Below, piece by piece: positions 9,091 to 17,351 of a DNA stretch of 64,000 bases. Position 1 is the first letter of the stretch, and each line of letters begins with the position of its first letter. Made by a program: the position numbers and the translations under genes. The stretch covers positions 1 to 64,000 of the forward strand of contig NZ_AP028066.1 of NCBI RefSeq assembly GCF_030297135.1, given 5' to 3'. The DNA is from Pseudoalteromonas apostichopi (GTDB lineage: Bacteria > Pseudomonadota > Gammaproteobacteria > Enterobacterales > Alteromonadaceae). The notes under the pieces are model-generated. The model was not told the origin of the DNA, searched no databases, and worked only from the letters and a program-made list of their open reading frames with translations.

Positions 9091-10125
9091 ATGCAAGTAT
9101 TACGTCCTATAACAGCAAATGATTTTGCTGCGTTAAAACAAATTGCTGTTGAATCTGGTCATGGTTTTACCTCTTTACCGGTTGACGACAATTTACTACA
9201 AGAAAAAATCGAACGCGCGGAACGCAGTTTTGCAAAAGACATTAATAAACCACAAGACGAAACCTACTTATTTGTTTTAGAAGACAGTGAAACGGGTGAA
9301 GTTATAGGTACAACGGCTATTGAAGCTGCTGTGGGTATGTCAGTTCCTTTGTATCATTACCATCTAGGTAAAACTGTTCACCATTCACGCACTCTCAACG
9401 TATATAACACCGTTGATATTCTAAGTATGTGTAACGACTATACAGGTTGCTCTGAAATTTGTACTTTGTTCTTACGTGAGCAAAACCGCAAAGGTTTAAC
9501 GGGTCGCTTTTTATCACGTTCGCGCTTCTTATTTATGGCGCAGCACAGTGAACGTTTTGCTGACACAATCATCGCAGAAATGCGTGGTGTTAGTGATGAA
9601 GACGGTCACTCACCGTTCTGGCAATGGTTACAAGAGCACTTTTTTAGCATTGAGTTCCCACAGGCAGACCATTTAGTTGGTTTAGGCGATAAAGTATTTA
9701 TCAGCGAATTAATGCCTAAGTACCCTATCTATGCCAACTTACTGAGCAAAAAAGCACAAGCTGTGATTGGGAAGGTCCATGAAAAAACAAAGCCAGCGCT
9801 TAAACTTCTAGAAAAAGAAGGGTTTGAGCACCGAGGTTATGTAGACCTATTCGATGCAGGGCCAACTGTTGAAGCAAAACTTGGCAATATTCGCAGTGTT
9901 CGTGAGTCACAAGTTTGCCCTATCACCATTGGTGAGCTTGCCCATATCAATGAGAAAAGCTCAGATACATTAGCTATCTGCAACCAAGGCGTGAATGACT
10001 TTAGAGCAACATTCACCAAACATGCTCATTATAACCACGCTAAGCATACGTTAATCGTCAGCCAAGAAGTGGCAGATGCACTTAAATTGAAACAAGGGGA
10101 TGCAGCACGGTTCTTCCGTTTGTAA
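9091..10125 (+). CDS. astA: Arginine N-succinyltransferase
   Basis: A 344-residue acyltransferase that transfers succinyl from succinyl-CoA to arginine, the entry step of the AST pathway. The N-terminal GNAT-like part has VLRPITANDFAALKQIAVES and GHGFTSLP. The family-typical blocks FLSRSRFLFMAQH, RGVSDEDGHSPFW and LGDKVFISELMPKYPIY are present. I start at the ATG at 9091, with GGAG about 8 bases upstream; a GTG at 9082 overlaps that site and is unlikely. The length matches the family (about 340). It lies second in the ast operon, after the hairpin at 9053-9075, and 18 bases before astD. I see no separate astB or astE in the window, so those steps must be encoded elsewhere. Confidence 0.94.
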   Translation: MQVLRPITANDFAALKQIAVESGHGFTSLPVDDNLLQEKIERAERSFAKDINKPQDETYLFVLEDSETGEVIGTTAIEAAVGMSVPLYHYHLGKTVHHSRTLNVYNTVDILSMCNDYTGCSEICTLFLREQNRKGLTGRFLSRSRFLFMAQHSERFADTIIAEMRGVSDEDGHSPFWQWLQEHFFSIEFPQADHLVGLGDKVFISELMPKYPIYANLLSKKAQAVIGKVHEKTKPALKLLEKEGFEHRGYVDLFDAGPTVEAKLGNIRSVRESQVCPITIGELAHINEKSSDTLAICNQGVNDFRATFTKHAHYNHAKHTLIVSQEVADALKLKQGDAARFFRL

Positions 10126-10143
10126 CCACTTAAGGAGTTTAAA

Positions 10144-11616
10144 ATGAGTGTAACAACTCAACTTATCGATAATCAATGGCAAGCAGGCCTTGGTCATGAT
10201 TTTAGTTCAATCAACCCAAGTAATGGCGAGGTTGTTTGGCAAGGTAAAACAGCCACGGCTGAACAGGTAGCTGATGCTATCAAAGCTGCCCGTAATGCTC
10301 AGCTTGGCTGGGCTGATATGGCCCTTGAAGATCGCATTGTAATTCTTGAAAATTTTGCTGCTGAACTAAAAGAGCACAGTGAAGAGTTCGCAACCATCAT
10401 TGCCCGTGAAACAGGCAAGCCATTATGGGAAACACGTACCGAAGTAGGTGCAATGACGGGTAAAATTGCCATTTCAATCAGGGCCTATAACGAACGTACG
10501 GGCACTACAGAAAACCCAATGCCGGGCGCTAAAGCATTTATACGCCATAAGCCTCATGGCGTTGTTGCAGTATTTGGCCCATACAACTTCCCTGGTCATT
10601 TACCGAATGGTCATATTGTGCCTGCTATTTTAGCAGGTAATACAGTTGTATTTAAGCCATCAGAACTAACGCCTCATGTTGCTGAGTTCACTTTAAAGCT
10701 TTGGCTAAAAGCAGGTTTGCCTGCTGGTGTGATTAACCTAGTACAAGGTGAAGTAGACACTGGTATTGCGCTTGCATCTCATCAAGATATCGATGGTTTA
10801 TTCTTTACTGGTAGCTCTAATACAGGCCATCTATTACATAAGCAATTTGCAGGTCACCCAGGTAAAATCTTAGCGCTGGAAATGGGTGGTAATAACCCAC
10901 TAGTCGTAAAAGATGTCGCTGATGTAAGCGCGGCTGTTCACGATATTATTCAGTCTGGTTTCATTACTTCTGGCCAACGTTGTACCTGTTCTCGTCGTTT
11001 ATTCATTGAGAACTCGGCAAATGGCGATGCAATTTTAGAAAAATTAATTGCTGCAACAAAACAAATTAAAGTAGCCGATAGCTTCAGCGAAGATCAACCA
11101 TTTATGGGTGCAATGATCAGCGAAAAAGCCGCATTAGGTATGGTTGCAGCTCAGCAACAGTTACTTGATATGGGAGCGACTTCTCTTGTTGAGCTTAAGC
11201 ATTTAGAACCGGGTACAGGTTTTGTAAGCCCTGGTATTATTGATGTAACAGCTGTTGAAGATATTCCTGATGAAGAGCACTTTGGTCCTCTTATCAAGGT
11301 TTACCGCTACACAGATTTCGATAGCGCGATTAATGAAGCGAATAACACCTCATTTGGTTTATCTGCTGGTTTATTAAGTGATGATAGTAATGACTACCAA
11401 CATTTCTTAAAACGTATTCGTGCCGGTATCGTTAACTGGAACCGACCAATTACAGGCGCATCAAGCGCTGCACCGTTTGGTGGTATTGGTGCCAGTGGTA
11501 ACCACAGAGCGAGCGCTTATTATGCTGCTGATTACTGTGCGTACCCTGTTGCTTCTGTTGAAGCCGAAAAAGTTAACTTACCACAGACCCTTGCGCCGGG
11601 CTTAATTATTGAATAA
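10144..11616 (+). CDS. astD: N-succinylglutamate 5-semialdehyde dehydrogenase
   Basis: A 490-residue NAD-dependent aldehyde dehydrogenase oxidising succinylglutamate semialdehyde to succinylglutamate. The ALDH signatures are intact: FGPYNFPGHLPNGHI, the catalytic Glu in LALEMGGNNP, and the nucleophile Cys in SGQRCTCSRR. The late FGGIGASGNHR motif is typical of AstD. The ATG at 10144 has AAGGAG at good spacing. Its length matches E. coli AstD (about 490). It is third in the operon; a GC-rich hairpin and the DUF1338 gene follow closely. Operon membership and motif identity both support the specific name. Confidence 0.94.
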   Translation: MSVTTQLIDNQWQAGLGHDFSSINPSNGEVVWQGKTATAEQVADAIKAARNAQLGWADMALEDRIVILENFAAELKEHSEEFATIIARETGKPLWETRTEVGAMTGKIAISIRAYNERTGTTENPMPGAKAFIRHKPHGVVAVFGPYNFPGHLPNGHIVPAILAGNTVVFKPSELTPHVAEFTLKLWLKAGLPAGVINLVQGEVDTGIALASHQDIDGLFFTGSSNTGHLLHKQFAGHPGKILALEMGGNNPLVVKDVADVSAAVHDIIQSGFITSGQRCTCSRRLFIENSANGDAILEKLIAATKQIKVADSFSEDQPFMGAMISEKAALGMVAAQQQLLDMGATSLVELKHLEPGTGFVSPGIIDVTAVEDIPDEEHFGPLIKVYRYTDFDSAINEANNTSFGLSAGLLSDDSNDYQHFLKRIRAGIVNWNRPITGASSAAPFGGIGASGNHRASAYYAADYCAYPVASVEAEKVNLPQTLAPGLIIE

Positions 11617-11622
11617 TTGATT

Positions 11623-11637
11623 GGCGGCTTCGCCGCC
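11623..11637 (+). repeat. Hairpin between astD and the DUF1338 gene
   Basis: GGCGGC-TTC-GCCGCC is a perfect 6-bp GC stem with a 3-base loop, placed 6 bases after the astD stop. AT-rich flanks can extend it imperfectly. No T-run follows; the GAAGGA ribosome binding site of the next gene begins within 7 bases. It resembles the astC-astA hairpin in position, so both may act in mRNA processing or translation balance. Confidence 0.7.
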
Positions 11638-11656
11638 TTAATTGAAGGAATTAAAC

Positions 11657-12460
11657 ATGCACACAGATGTAAACGCCCTATTTGAAAACCTATGGGAAAA
11701 CTATTTATCAGTTACGCCTTCGGCAGTAAAAGTACATGAGCTATTAGGCTCTACTCAAAAAGATGACGTGATTAACGATCACATCGCTCTACGCACTTTT
11801 AATCATGAAAAAATCGGTTTAGAAAAGCTAGCTGCGCACTTTTTAGCAGTTGGTTATAAAGAATGCGGCGAGTACCATTTTGAGGCAAAGAAATTGTACG
11901 CTAAGCACTTTGAACATTCTGATCCAAAACAACCTAAAGTATTTATCTCTGAACTACTTGTTGAGCAATGTTCAGAAGAATTACAAGCTATCGTAAATGA
12001 TATGGTTTCACAGATTGACGAAAGCGATGTAACAGCGGATAATTTCCTCTATTCAGGTACACATTGGCAAGTAAGTTCAGAAACTTACAAAAAGCTATTA
12101 GAAGAGAGTGAGTATGCAGCGTGGATGTCGGCGTGGGGCTACCGTGCTAATCACTTTACAGTAAGCATCAATGAGCTTGCTAAATTTGATGACATCGAAA
12201 GCGTAAACCAGGCACTTAAAGATGCAGGTTTTGCATTAAATACATCTGGTGGTGAAATTAAAGGTTCACCAGAAGTTTTACTTGAGCAATCTTCAACACT
12301 TGCTGATGACAGTGAAGTTGAATTTAGTGATGGCGTTGTAGCTGTACCTAGCTGTTTCTATGAATTCGCTCTGCGTTATGCAAAACCAGATGGCGAGCTA
12401 TACACCGGCTTTGTTGCTGCATCAGCTGATAAAATATTTGAGAGCACCAATGCTCGATAA
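11657..12460 (+). CDS. DUF1338 (2-oxoadipate dioxygenase/HglS-like) protein
   Basis: A 267-residue member of the DUF1338 family. The best-studied members, such as Pseudomonas HglS, are Fe(II) enzymes that convert 2-oxoadipate to D-2-hydroxyglutarate in lysine catabolism. The N-terminal block DHIALRTF supplies the His expected as a metal ligand and an Arg four residues later; VFISELLVEQ contains a conserved Glu. This protein is much shorter than HglS and looks like the short form of the family. The start at ATG 11657 is set by GAAGGA 7 bases upstream. It ends the ast operon, so it probably acts on a product of arginine or ornithine breakdown, but no reaction can be assigned. Confidence 0.8.
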   Translation: MHTDVNALFENLWENYLSVTPSAVKVHELLGSTQKDDVINDHIALRTFNHEKIGLEKLAAHFLAVGYKECGEYHFEAKKLYAKHFEHSDPKQPKVFISELLVEQCSEELQAIVNDMVSQIDESDVTADNFLYSGTHWQVSSETYKKLLEESEYAAWMSAWGYRANHFTVSINELAKFDDIESVNQALKDAGFALNTSGGEIKGSPEVLLEQSSTLADDSEVEFSDGVVAVPSCFYEFALRYAKPDGELYTGFVAASADKIFESTNAR

Positions 12461-12488
12461 TTAAGTTTTTAATCAATACCCGAGCCAT

Positions 12489-13379
12489 ATGAAGACACCA
12501 AGGTTTAACAGTCAGACAAATCAATTCCTTCAACAAATGGCTTGGGCATTTATTCTTGTTTCATTTTTTGCCATAACATTTTTTAGTACTGATACTAAAG
12601 CAAGTGAGAAGCGCAAACTAACCATCCTATCCCACTCCTATTTTGCTAATGAGTTTGATAAAAGAAACATCAACGAGCATTTTCTTAAAGTTATCAAACC
12701 TGCTTTAGGCGATGAATTTCATCTAAGTGTACAATTTACGAATCATGCTCGATTAATTAAGCGTCTTTCAAGCAAAGAGCCTAGCTGTACTTTCAATGCA
12801 ATAAAGTCAGCTGAACGAGCTGAGCACATGCTGTTTTCAAAAGTACCCACTTTTATGCACATGCAAAGACAGCTTTTCGGGTTAAAATCAAATATAGACA
12901 ATCTTCCTTCCCCTGTTTCTGTTACCTCTCTTTTAAAAGAGAAGTATATTTTCGGAATTATTGGTTCCTCGAGCTATCAACAATTAGATTCATCTTTTGA
13001 AAAATATCGCTCAAAAATTGCTAATATCTATGGTGAAAATCCATTTCTGCAATTAAGTAAGCTACTTTTAAATCAACGTATTGACTTTATCGTCGCATAT
13101 CCTGAGTCTCTATATGCTCACTTAAACGAAGATCAATTAAAGCTGGTAAGTTCTCGTCCAATTAGTGAGTATCCTGAGTTTACTAATGGCTATTTCACAT
13201 GTAGTAAAACGGCTGAGGGCATACATGCTATTAGATTAATGAATACATACATGATGACGCCACCTATGGCGGAATATCTGTACGCCATTCATAAAGCCAA
13301 TAACCTGTCAGCTGATCTCGAAGCAATGCTTAATGTTTATAAAAGAAGATACAAAATATCCTTCAAAAACAACAGTTAA
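12489..13379 (+). CDS. Periplasmic amino-acid-binding-like protein (TIGR02285-type)
   Basis: A 296-residue exported protein. A basic N-terminus and hydrophobic segment near residues 17-33 form a signal or anchor. The body resembles the periplasmic type II binding fold of the SBP_bac_3/TIGR02285 group, with CTFNAIKSAERAEHMLFSK, FGIIGSSSYQQLD and RIDFIVAYPES. It carries no ABC-transporter genes with it. Such solitary proteins are common in Alteromonadales and their role is unknown; they may sense rather than import. It lies 28 bases after the DUF1338 gene, without a visible terminator, and could share the ast transcript. The resemblance to the gene at 5986-7140 is at the fold level only. Confidence 0.6.
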   Translation: MKTPRFNSQTNQFLQQMAWAFILVSFFAITFFSTDTKASEKRKLTILSHSYFANEFDKRNINEHFLKVIKPALGDEFHLSVQFTNHARLIKRLSSKEPSCTFNAIKSAERAEHMLFSKVPTFMHMQRQLFGLKSNIDNLPSPVSVTSLLKEKYIFGIIGSSSYQQLDSSFEKYRSKIANIYGENPFLQLSKLLLNQRIDFIVAYPESLYAHLNEDQLKLVSSRPISEYPEFTNGYFTCSKTAEGIHAIRLMNTYMMTPPMAEYLYAIHKANNLSADLEAMLNVYKRRYKISFKNNS

Positions 13380-13419
13380 TTGATTTATTTTCGCTTCATG
13401 AATTTCCTAAAAAAAAAGC

Positions 13420-13448
13420 TTGCACAATAAAAAAAGCAGATATATTAT
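13420..13448 (+). promoter_or_regulatory. Sigma-70-type promoter of the decarboxylase gene
   Basis: TTGCAC at 13420-13425 and TATTAT at 13443-13448 are separated by 17 bases, a near-consensus housekeeping promoter. Transcription would begin around 13455, leaving an untranslated leader of about 170 bases before the ATG at 13627. Confidence 0.7.
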
Positions 13449-13454
13449 CTCGCC

Positions 13455-13626
13455 GCTTCTTGATGATAGCCAATCCGAGTACATTACAAACACTGTTTGT
13501 AGCAAGGCGATAGAGCAACTATCCAAGAGTGAATTTGATTGCACATAACAATAAGTGCGTTTAATGACACTCAACTGACTCGGACTCCCATTTTCCCGAG
13601 CTGTTGCTTAATTGCCGGAGAGTAAA
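13455..13626 (+). promoter_or_regulatory. Structured 5' leader with alternative pairings, possible regulatory RNA
   Basis: About 172 bases between the predicted transcription start and the decarboxylase. Local hairpins are ACAAAC-ACT-GTTTGT (13486-13500) and GATAG-AGCAA-CTATC (13509-13523). ACTCGG at 13578-13583 can pair with CCGAGT at 13475-13480 or, by CTCGG, with CCGAG at 13596-13600. These two pairings exclude each other, as in a switch. The downstream hairpin ends 16 bases before the ribosome binding site GGAG (13617-13620). I do not recognise a known riboswitch class. Ligand control by an amino acid or polyamine would suit the gene, but this is inference. Confidence 0.45.
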
Positions 13627-14844
13627 ATGGCTATTTCTACACTAACACAAGATTTAACAATCAAAGTACCTGCAGCTGCGGTTGCTGCTAATGAGTCAAT
13701 TGCACAACCATCAATCCAACTTCTTGAACAATTAGTTACACAACATGGCGCACCTCTAATGGTGCTTGATTGTGAATCTGTTCGTCATCAATACCGTGCA
13801 TTAAGCCGTGCTTTACCAGGTGTTGTTTTACACTTTGCACTAAAGCCACTTCCTCTGGCGGCGGTTGTTCGCACTCTTTTAGAAGAAGGTGCAAGCTTTG
13901 ATTTAGCAACGAGCGGTGAAGTTGACTTAGTAGCAAGTCAAGGCGTGCCAAGTGATCGCACTATTCACACACACCCTATAAAGCGTGATCGTGATATCCG
14001 TGATGCACTTGAATACGGTTGTAACGTATTTGTGGTTGATAACATCAATGAATTAGAAAAGTTCATTGCTTACAAAGATCAAGTTGAATTACTTGTGCGC
14101 TTAAGCTTTCGTAATGCAGAGTCATTCGCTGACTTATCGAAAAAGTTTGGTTGCAGCCCAGCAATGGCCATCGAAATCATTACTTACGCGCAACAATTAG
14201 GTATTCGCATAAAAGGTTTGTCGTTCCATGTTGGTTCACAAACAGCGAGCCCAGCTAAATACGTAACAGCAATAGCTGCATGCAACCAAGTAATGAATGA
14301 AGTAGCTGACTTAGGATTACCAGCGCTTAGTACGCTTGATATTGGTGGTGGTTTCCCAGTGCCATACAGCAAAGACGTGCTGCCAATTGATGAATTTTGT
14401 GCGCCAATTAATGATGCGTTAGCACTGTTACCAGAGACAGTTCGCGTGATTGCAGAACCGGGTCGTTTTATTGTTGCAAGTGCTGTAACTAGTGTTGCAT
14501 CGGTAATGGGCCAAGCAGTTCGTGAAGGTAAGCCGTGGTACTACTTAGATGATGGTATTTATGGCTCATTCAGTGGTTTATTATTTGATGAAGCATCATA
14601 CCCAATAGAGTCGTTAAAACAATCAAACGAGCGCGTAGAATCAGTATTAGCAGGCCCTACTTGCGACAGTATCGACGTAGTGAGTGAGTCAATCATGCTA
14701 CCAAAATTAGACAATGGTGATTTAATTATCAGTCGTATGATGGGTGCTTACACATTAGCAACCGCGACAGATTTTAACTTCTTCAAGCGTGCAAACGTTA
14801 TCATTCTCAATGATGTAGTGCAGGTTGACGCACTTACTGGTTAA
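13627..14844 (+). CDS. PLP-dependent ornithine/lysine (type III fold) decarboxylase
   Basis: A 405-residue decarboxylase of the alanine-racemase fold, likely making putrescine or cadaverine. The PLP lysine is in HFALKPLPLA. SFHVGSQ, DIGGGFPVPY and EPGRFIV are the usual cofactor-binding blocks. GPTCDSID holds the catalytic Cys and a substrate-contacting Asp, as in eukaryotic-type ODC and Vibrio/Selenomonas lysine-ornithine decarboxylases. I start at ATG 13627, with GGAG 6 bases upstream. The first 25 residues are a variable extension. Ornithine or lysine preference cannot be read by eye. It has its own promoter and long leader and ends at a strong terminator, so it is a single-gene unit. Confidence 0.88.
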   Translation: MAISTLTQDLTIKVPAAAVAANESIAQPSIQLLEQLVTQHGAPLMVLDCESVRHQYRALSRALPGVVLHFALKPLPLAAVVRTLLEEGASFDLATSGEVDLVASQGVPSDRTIHTHPIKRDRDIRDALEYGCNVFVVDNINELEKFIAYKDQVELLVRLSFRNAESFADLSKKFGCSPAMAIEIITYAQQLGIRIKGLSFHVGSQTASPAKYVTAIAACNQVMNEVADLGLPALSTLDIGGGFPVPYSKDVLPIDEFCAPINDALALLPETVRVIAEPGRFIVASAVTSVASVMGQAVREGKPWYYLDDGIYGSFSGLLFDEASYPIESLKQSNERVESVLAGPTCDSIDVVSESIMLPKLDNGDLIISRMMGAYTLATATDFNFFKRANVIILNDVVQVDALTG

Positions 14845-14892
14845 TCGTTTCCTCGACTAAAAGCATGTAAGGCAACATGCTTTAAAACTGAA

Positions 14893-14925
14893 AATGCAGC
14901 TGCTCATTCCAGCTGCATTTTTTTT
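14893..14925 (+). terminator. Rho-independent terminator after the decarboxylase gene
   Basis: AATGCAGCT (14893-14901) and AGCTGCATT (14911-14919) form a 9-bp stem with a 9-base loop, followed by a run of T. The opposite strand has AAAA/TTTT on the other side, so it may also serve the convergent DUF1704 gene that ends at 14936. Confidence 0.85.
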
Positions 14926-14935
14926 GTGTATTTGT

Positions 14936-16216
14936 TTAAAGAAAGAGTGGTTTGTAATCGTTTTCTAACTGTTCAAACGACAAGTTGCCAATAAAACGAC
15001 CAAAGCTCAACCAAGTTGCTAAGCCTCGTAAGTCTTTAAAGTGTGGTGGAATAAATTTAGGATCTTCAATGACACCTAAATCATGTAACTGTGATATCAA
15101 TCTAAAATCATCAATTGAGATTTTACCGACCAATAATAAGTGCAATTGATCAATGCGACCTAATTGTATTGCCACACGAATAAGGTTATACACTAAAACG
15201 AAACCTTTGATATAGGCGATATCTTTGGTAAAAGGTAATCCCGTTGCTGTACTTCCTCTAAACACGCGTTGAGTGAGTGTATAGCTGTCGTCTTTACTTA
15301 AACCTTGAGCTATATAGTCGCGATAGATATCAACAAACTCAGCACCATCAATGACTTTCGTAATACCTTGAATACGATTAACTAATTTTGCTAAACGTCG
15401 AGGCGTCGATTTTAAGGTAATAATTTCGGTCAACACAGCAAGCCCTTCTTGGGTGACCGTAGAGCTAGGTGTGCCTTTACTCAAACAGGTTAAATAAGGC
15501 TGTGCTAAGCCATTTTGGGTCGTACCTACATGGATCCAGCCTTCATGCACTTCTAGAATATCAAGCTCACGCTGGGAAAACTTAACATCTTGATTAAGTT
15601 TTATATTATTTGCACCGGCTGCAGCATCACTGACAATACCGTCACTAAGAATGACCTCAACATCGATACCTGGCATCGTTTGAGACACTTGTGATGCGAG
15701 AATTTTAACTGCATCTTCGGCATCTATATTTTTTGGATCATCAGGCAATATATCGGCATCAAGCATACTCTTTAGCGGCTGCTCAAGCATGGTTGCAAGC
15801 TCAGAAAGTGAAGGCTCTCCAGCATGAAATAAATCTTTAGGATGACCAAACAACTCAACAGATAGATCATGAAACTCCGGGGTACCACGATACTCAATCA
15901 TACTGAGTACGGTTTTATATTCAGTACACATCTTGCTCATGTATTGGGCGATTGGATTTAACTGCCCTAACTGGCTGATGATATCGCGATTTAAATCAGA
16001 AAAACCTCGGCGCAATTCGCTTGGTACAAAACCAAGGTCACGCTGTTGGTAATAGGCTTGATCAATCGTAGGGTTTTTCTGGCATTTGTGCTTAAAAAAC
16101 TCTTCTTTGATTTGTTTATCCCAATTGATTGCATCAAGGATACGAATGGGTGTTTGCAATGCAATTAATCGGTCTGATAATTCGCGTGTTTTTGCTAATA
16201 ATGCCTTATCAATCAT
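14936..16216 (-). CDS. DUF1704 (QEGLA-motif) putative metallopeptidase
   Basis: A 426-residue member of the DUF1704/TIGR02421 family, once described as flavohemoglobin-expression modulating. HEGWIH at residues 224-229 fits the HExxxH metal site, and TQEGLA follows about 30 residues later. Eukaryotic relatives (MATCAP/KIAA0895 type) are zinc carboxypeptidases acting on tubulin tails; bacterial substrates are unknown. The visible metal site suggests an active peptidase. The start ATG lies inside a perfect 14-bp inverted repeat (16215-16250), with no good ribosome binding site outside it, so translation may be controlled. It converges on the decarboxylase gene, and a shared terminator separates them. 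Confidence 0.85.
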   Translation of the reverse strand: MIDKALLAKTRELSDRLIALQTPIRILDAINWDKQIKEEFFKHKCQKNPTIDQAYYQQRDLGFVPSELRRGFSDLNRDIISQLGQLNPIAQYMSKMCTEYKTVLSMIEYRGTPEFHDLSVELFGHPKDLFHAGEPSLSELATMLEQPLKSMLDADILPDDPKNIDAEDAVKILASQVSQTMPGIDVEVILSDGIVSDAAAGANNIKLNQDVKFSQRELDILEVHEGWIHVGTTQNGLAQPYLTCLSKGTPSSTVTQEGLAVLTEIITLKSTPRRLAKLVNRIQGITKVIDGAEFVDIYRDYIAQGLSKDDSYTLTQRVFRGSTATGLPFTKDIAYIKGFVLVYNLIRVAIQLGRIDQLHLLLVGKISIDDFRLISQLHDLGVIEDPKFIPPHFKDLRGLATWLSFGRFIGNLSFEQLENDYKPLFL

Positions 16217-16250
16217 GCTCTAGGCTCACTAAAAAATGAGCCTAGAGCAT
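16215..16250 (-). repeat. Perfect 14-bp inverted repeat covering the DUF1704 start codon
   Basis: ATGCTCTAGGCTCA (16215-16228) and TGAGCCTAGAGCAT (16237-16250) are exact reverse complements with an 8-base loop containing six A (six U in the leftward mRNA). The right half in the mRNA ends on the start codon at 16216-16214. It is too perfect to be chance. It could sequester the start site, bind a dimeric protein, or partly terminate transcription coming from the thioredoxin gene. Confidence 0.8.
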
Positions 16251-16295
16251 AGGCTAAATTTACATAATTACAAAGCAAAATTAATCAGTTTTTAG

Positions 16296-17162
16296 CTAAA
16301 ATTTAGCCTGCTTAGAAACTAATTTTCCATCGCTGTATATAAGCAGATTTGGTACCGAATTAATGTCATTTTTGATAAATAAATCATTACCATAATCGAT
16401 TGAAACTGGCATGGTTGCAGAGAATTTATCAACATATTCTCGCACTGCAGTTTGATCGGTCCACAACTGACTTACTTTAACCTCGACATCAATCCCTTGC
16501 TCCGCCAACTTATTAACATGTTGCTGTGCTAATACGCACTGCTTTGCCATAGCAGGGCGAGTGTCGGCCAAGTACCAATCACACCACGTTGCGGTGAAAA
16601 GCACTACTTTTTTGCCTTTATTCGGAATAACCAAAGGCGTTGCTTCACTTTGCTTTTCACCAAGTAGCCGCGCTTTTTCAACTTTGCCATTGTGTGATAA
16701 CAAACGTAACGTGTTATCAAGCGCTTTATCAGCTTCGTGACCTTGAAAAATCACTTTTTCATCGCTATCAATTAGCACATGAAAAGGGGTACCCATAAAT
16801 TCATAGTGTTTAGCAACCTGAGCTGTGAGATCAGTAAATAATGGCATGCTAAGTGAAAAACGTTCTTTAACCTTAGCAACAGAGTGTGCATCATCATTGA
16901 GGTCGATATTTATCGCCACAAATTGAATTTTATCGCCATATTGTTCGTAAGCATGCTGAAAATGCGGCATCTGCTCCATACATGGCTTGCACCAAGTTGC
17001 CCAAAACTTTAAATAAACTGGTTTTTTGCCTAAGAAACTTTCAAATTTGACGATTTGCCCTGCTTCATTTTCTAAAATAAGCGTGTCTGTATTCGCTGAT
17101 ATTCTTTGGCTTACAAGCATCAAGCCTGTCAGCAATATCATGAGGAAAAACTTATATTTCAT
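16296..17162 (-). CDS. Exported double-thioredoxin (TlpA/ResA-like) protein
   Basis: A 288-residue exported protein. Residues 1-23 form a signal peptide. The first thioredoxin domain has the redox motif WCKPC in KFWATWCKPCMEQMPHF and a cis-Pro region GTPFHVL, so it can act as a periplasmic disulfide reductant. The second half, from about residue 180, repeats the fold (VVLFTATWCDWY) but lacks the second Cys of the CxxC pair. It may be a binding or mixed-disulfide domain. I start at ATG 17162, with AAGGAA 6 bases upstream; an ATG 24 bases earlier lacks this. The partner protein is unknown. The DUF1704 gene follows on the same strand after 79 bases. Confidence 0.85.
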   Translation of the reverse strand: MKYKFFLMILLTGLMLVSQRISANTDTLILENEAGQIVKFESFLGKKPVYLKFWATWCKPCMEQMPHFQHAYEQYGDKIQFVAINIDLNDDAHSVAKVKERFSLSMPLFTDLTAQVAKHYEFMGTPFHVLIDSDEKVIFQGHEADKALDNTLRLLSHNGKVEKARLLGEKQSEATPLVIPNKGKKVVLFTATWCDWYLADTRPAMAKQCVLAQQHVNKLAEQGIDVEVKVSQLWTDQTAVREYVDKFSATMPVSIDYGNDLFIKNDINSVPNLLIYSDGKLVSKQAKF

Positions 17163-17351
17163 AGTACGTTCCTTAAATAAAACCAAGCGTAAGCGTAATG
17201 TAAGCCAAAATATTGTAAATTTTCGACATCTGCTGGCTAAATGCAGATTTAATGATTTATCGCAAAGTAGAGGTTAGAAACACTCAAAACATTAAAAATA
17301 GCACTAAACTTTTTATAGATATGAAACGTATTGCACAAAAAAGGAGTCATC

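Noticed and set aside
13455..13626. Lysine riboswitch upstream of the decarboxylase
   Set aside because: The conserved core sequences and five-way junction of that class are not visible, so I describe it only as an unclassified leader.
14860..14883. Hairpin AAAGCATG...CATGCTTT after the decarboxylase gene as the terminator
   Set aside because: It lacks a T-run; the hairpin at 14893-14925 is the better terminator.
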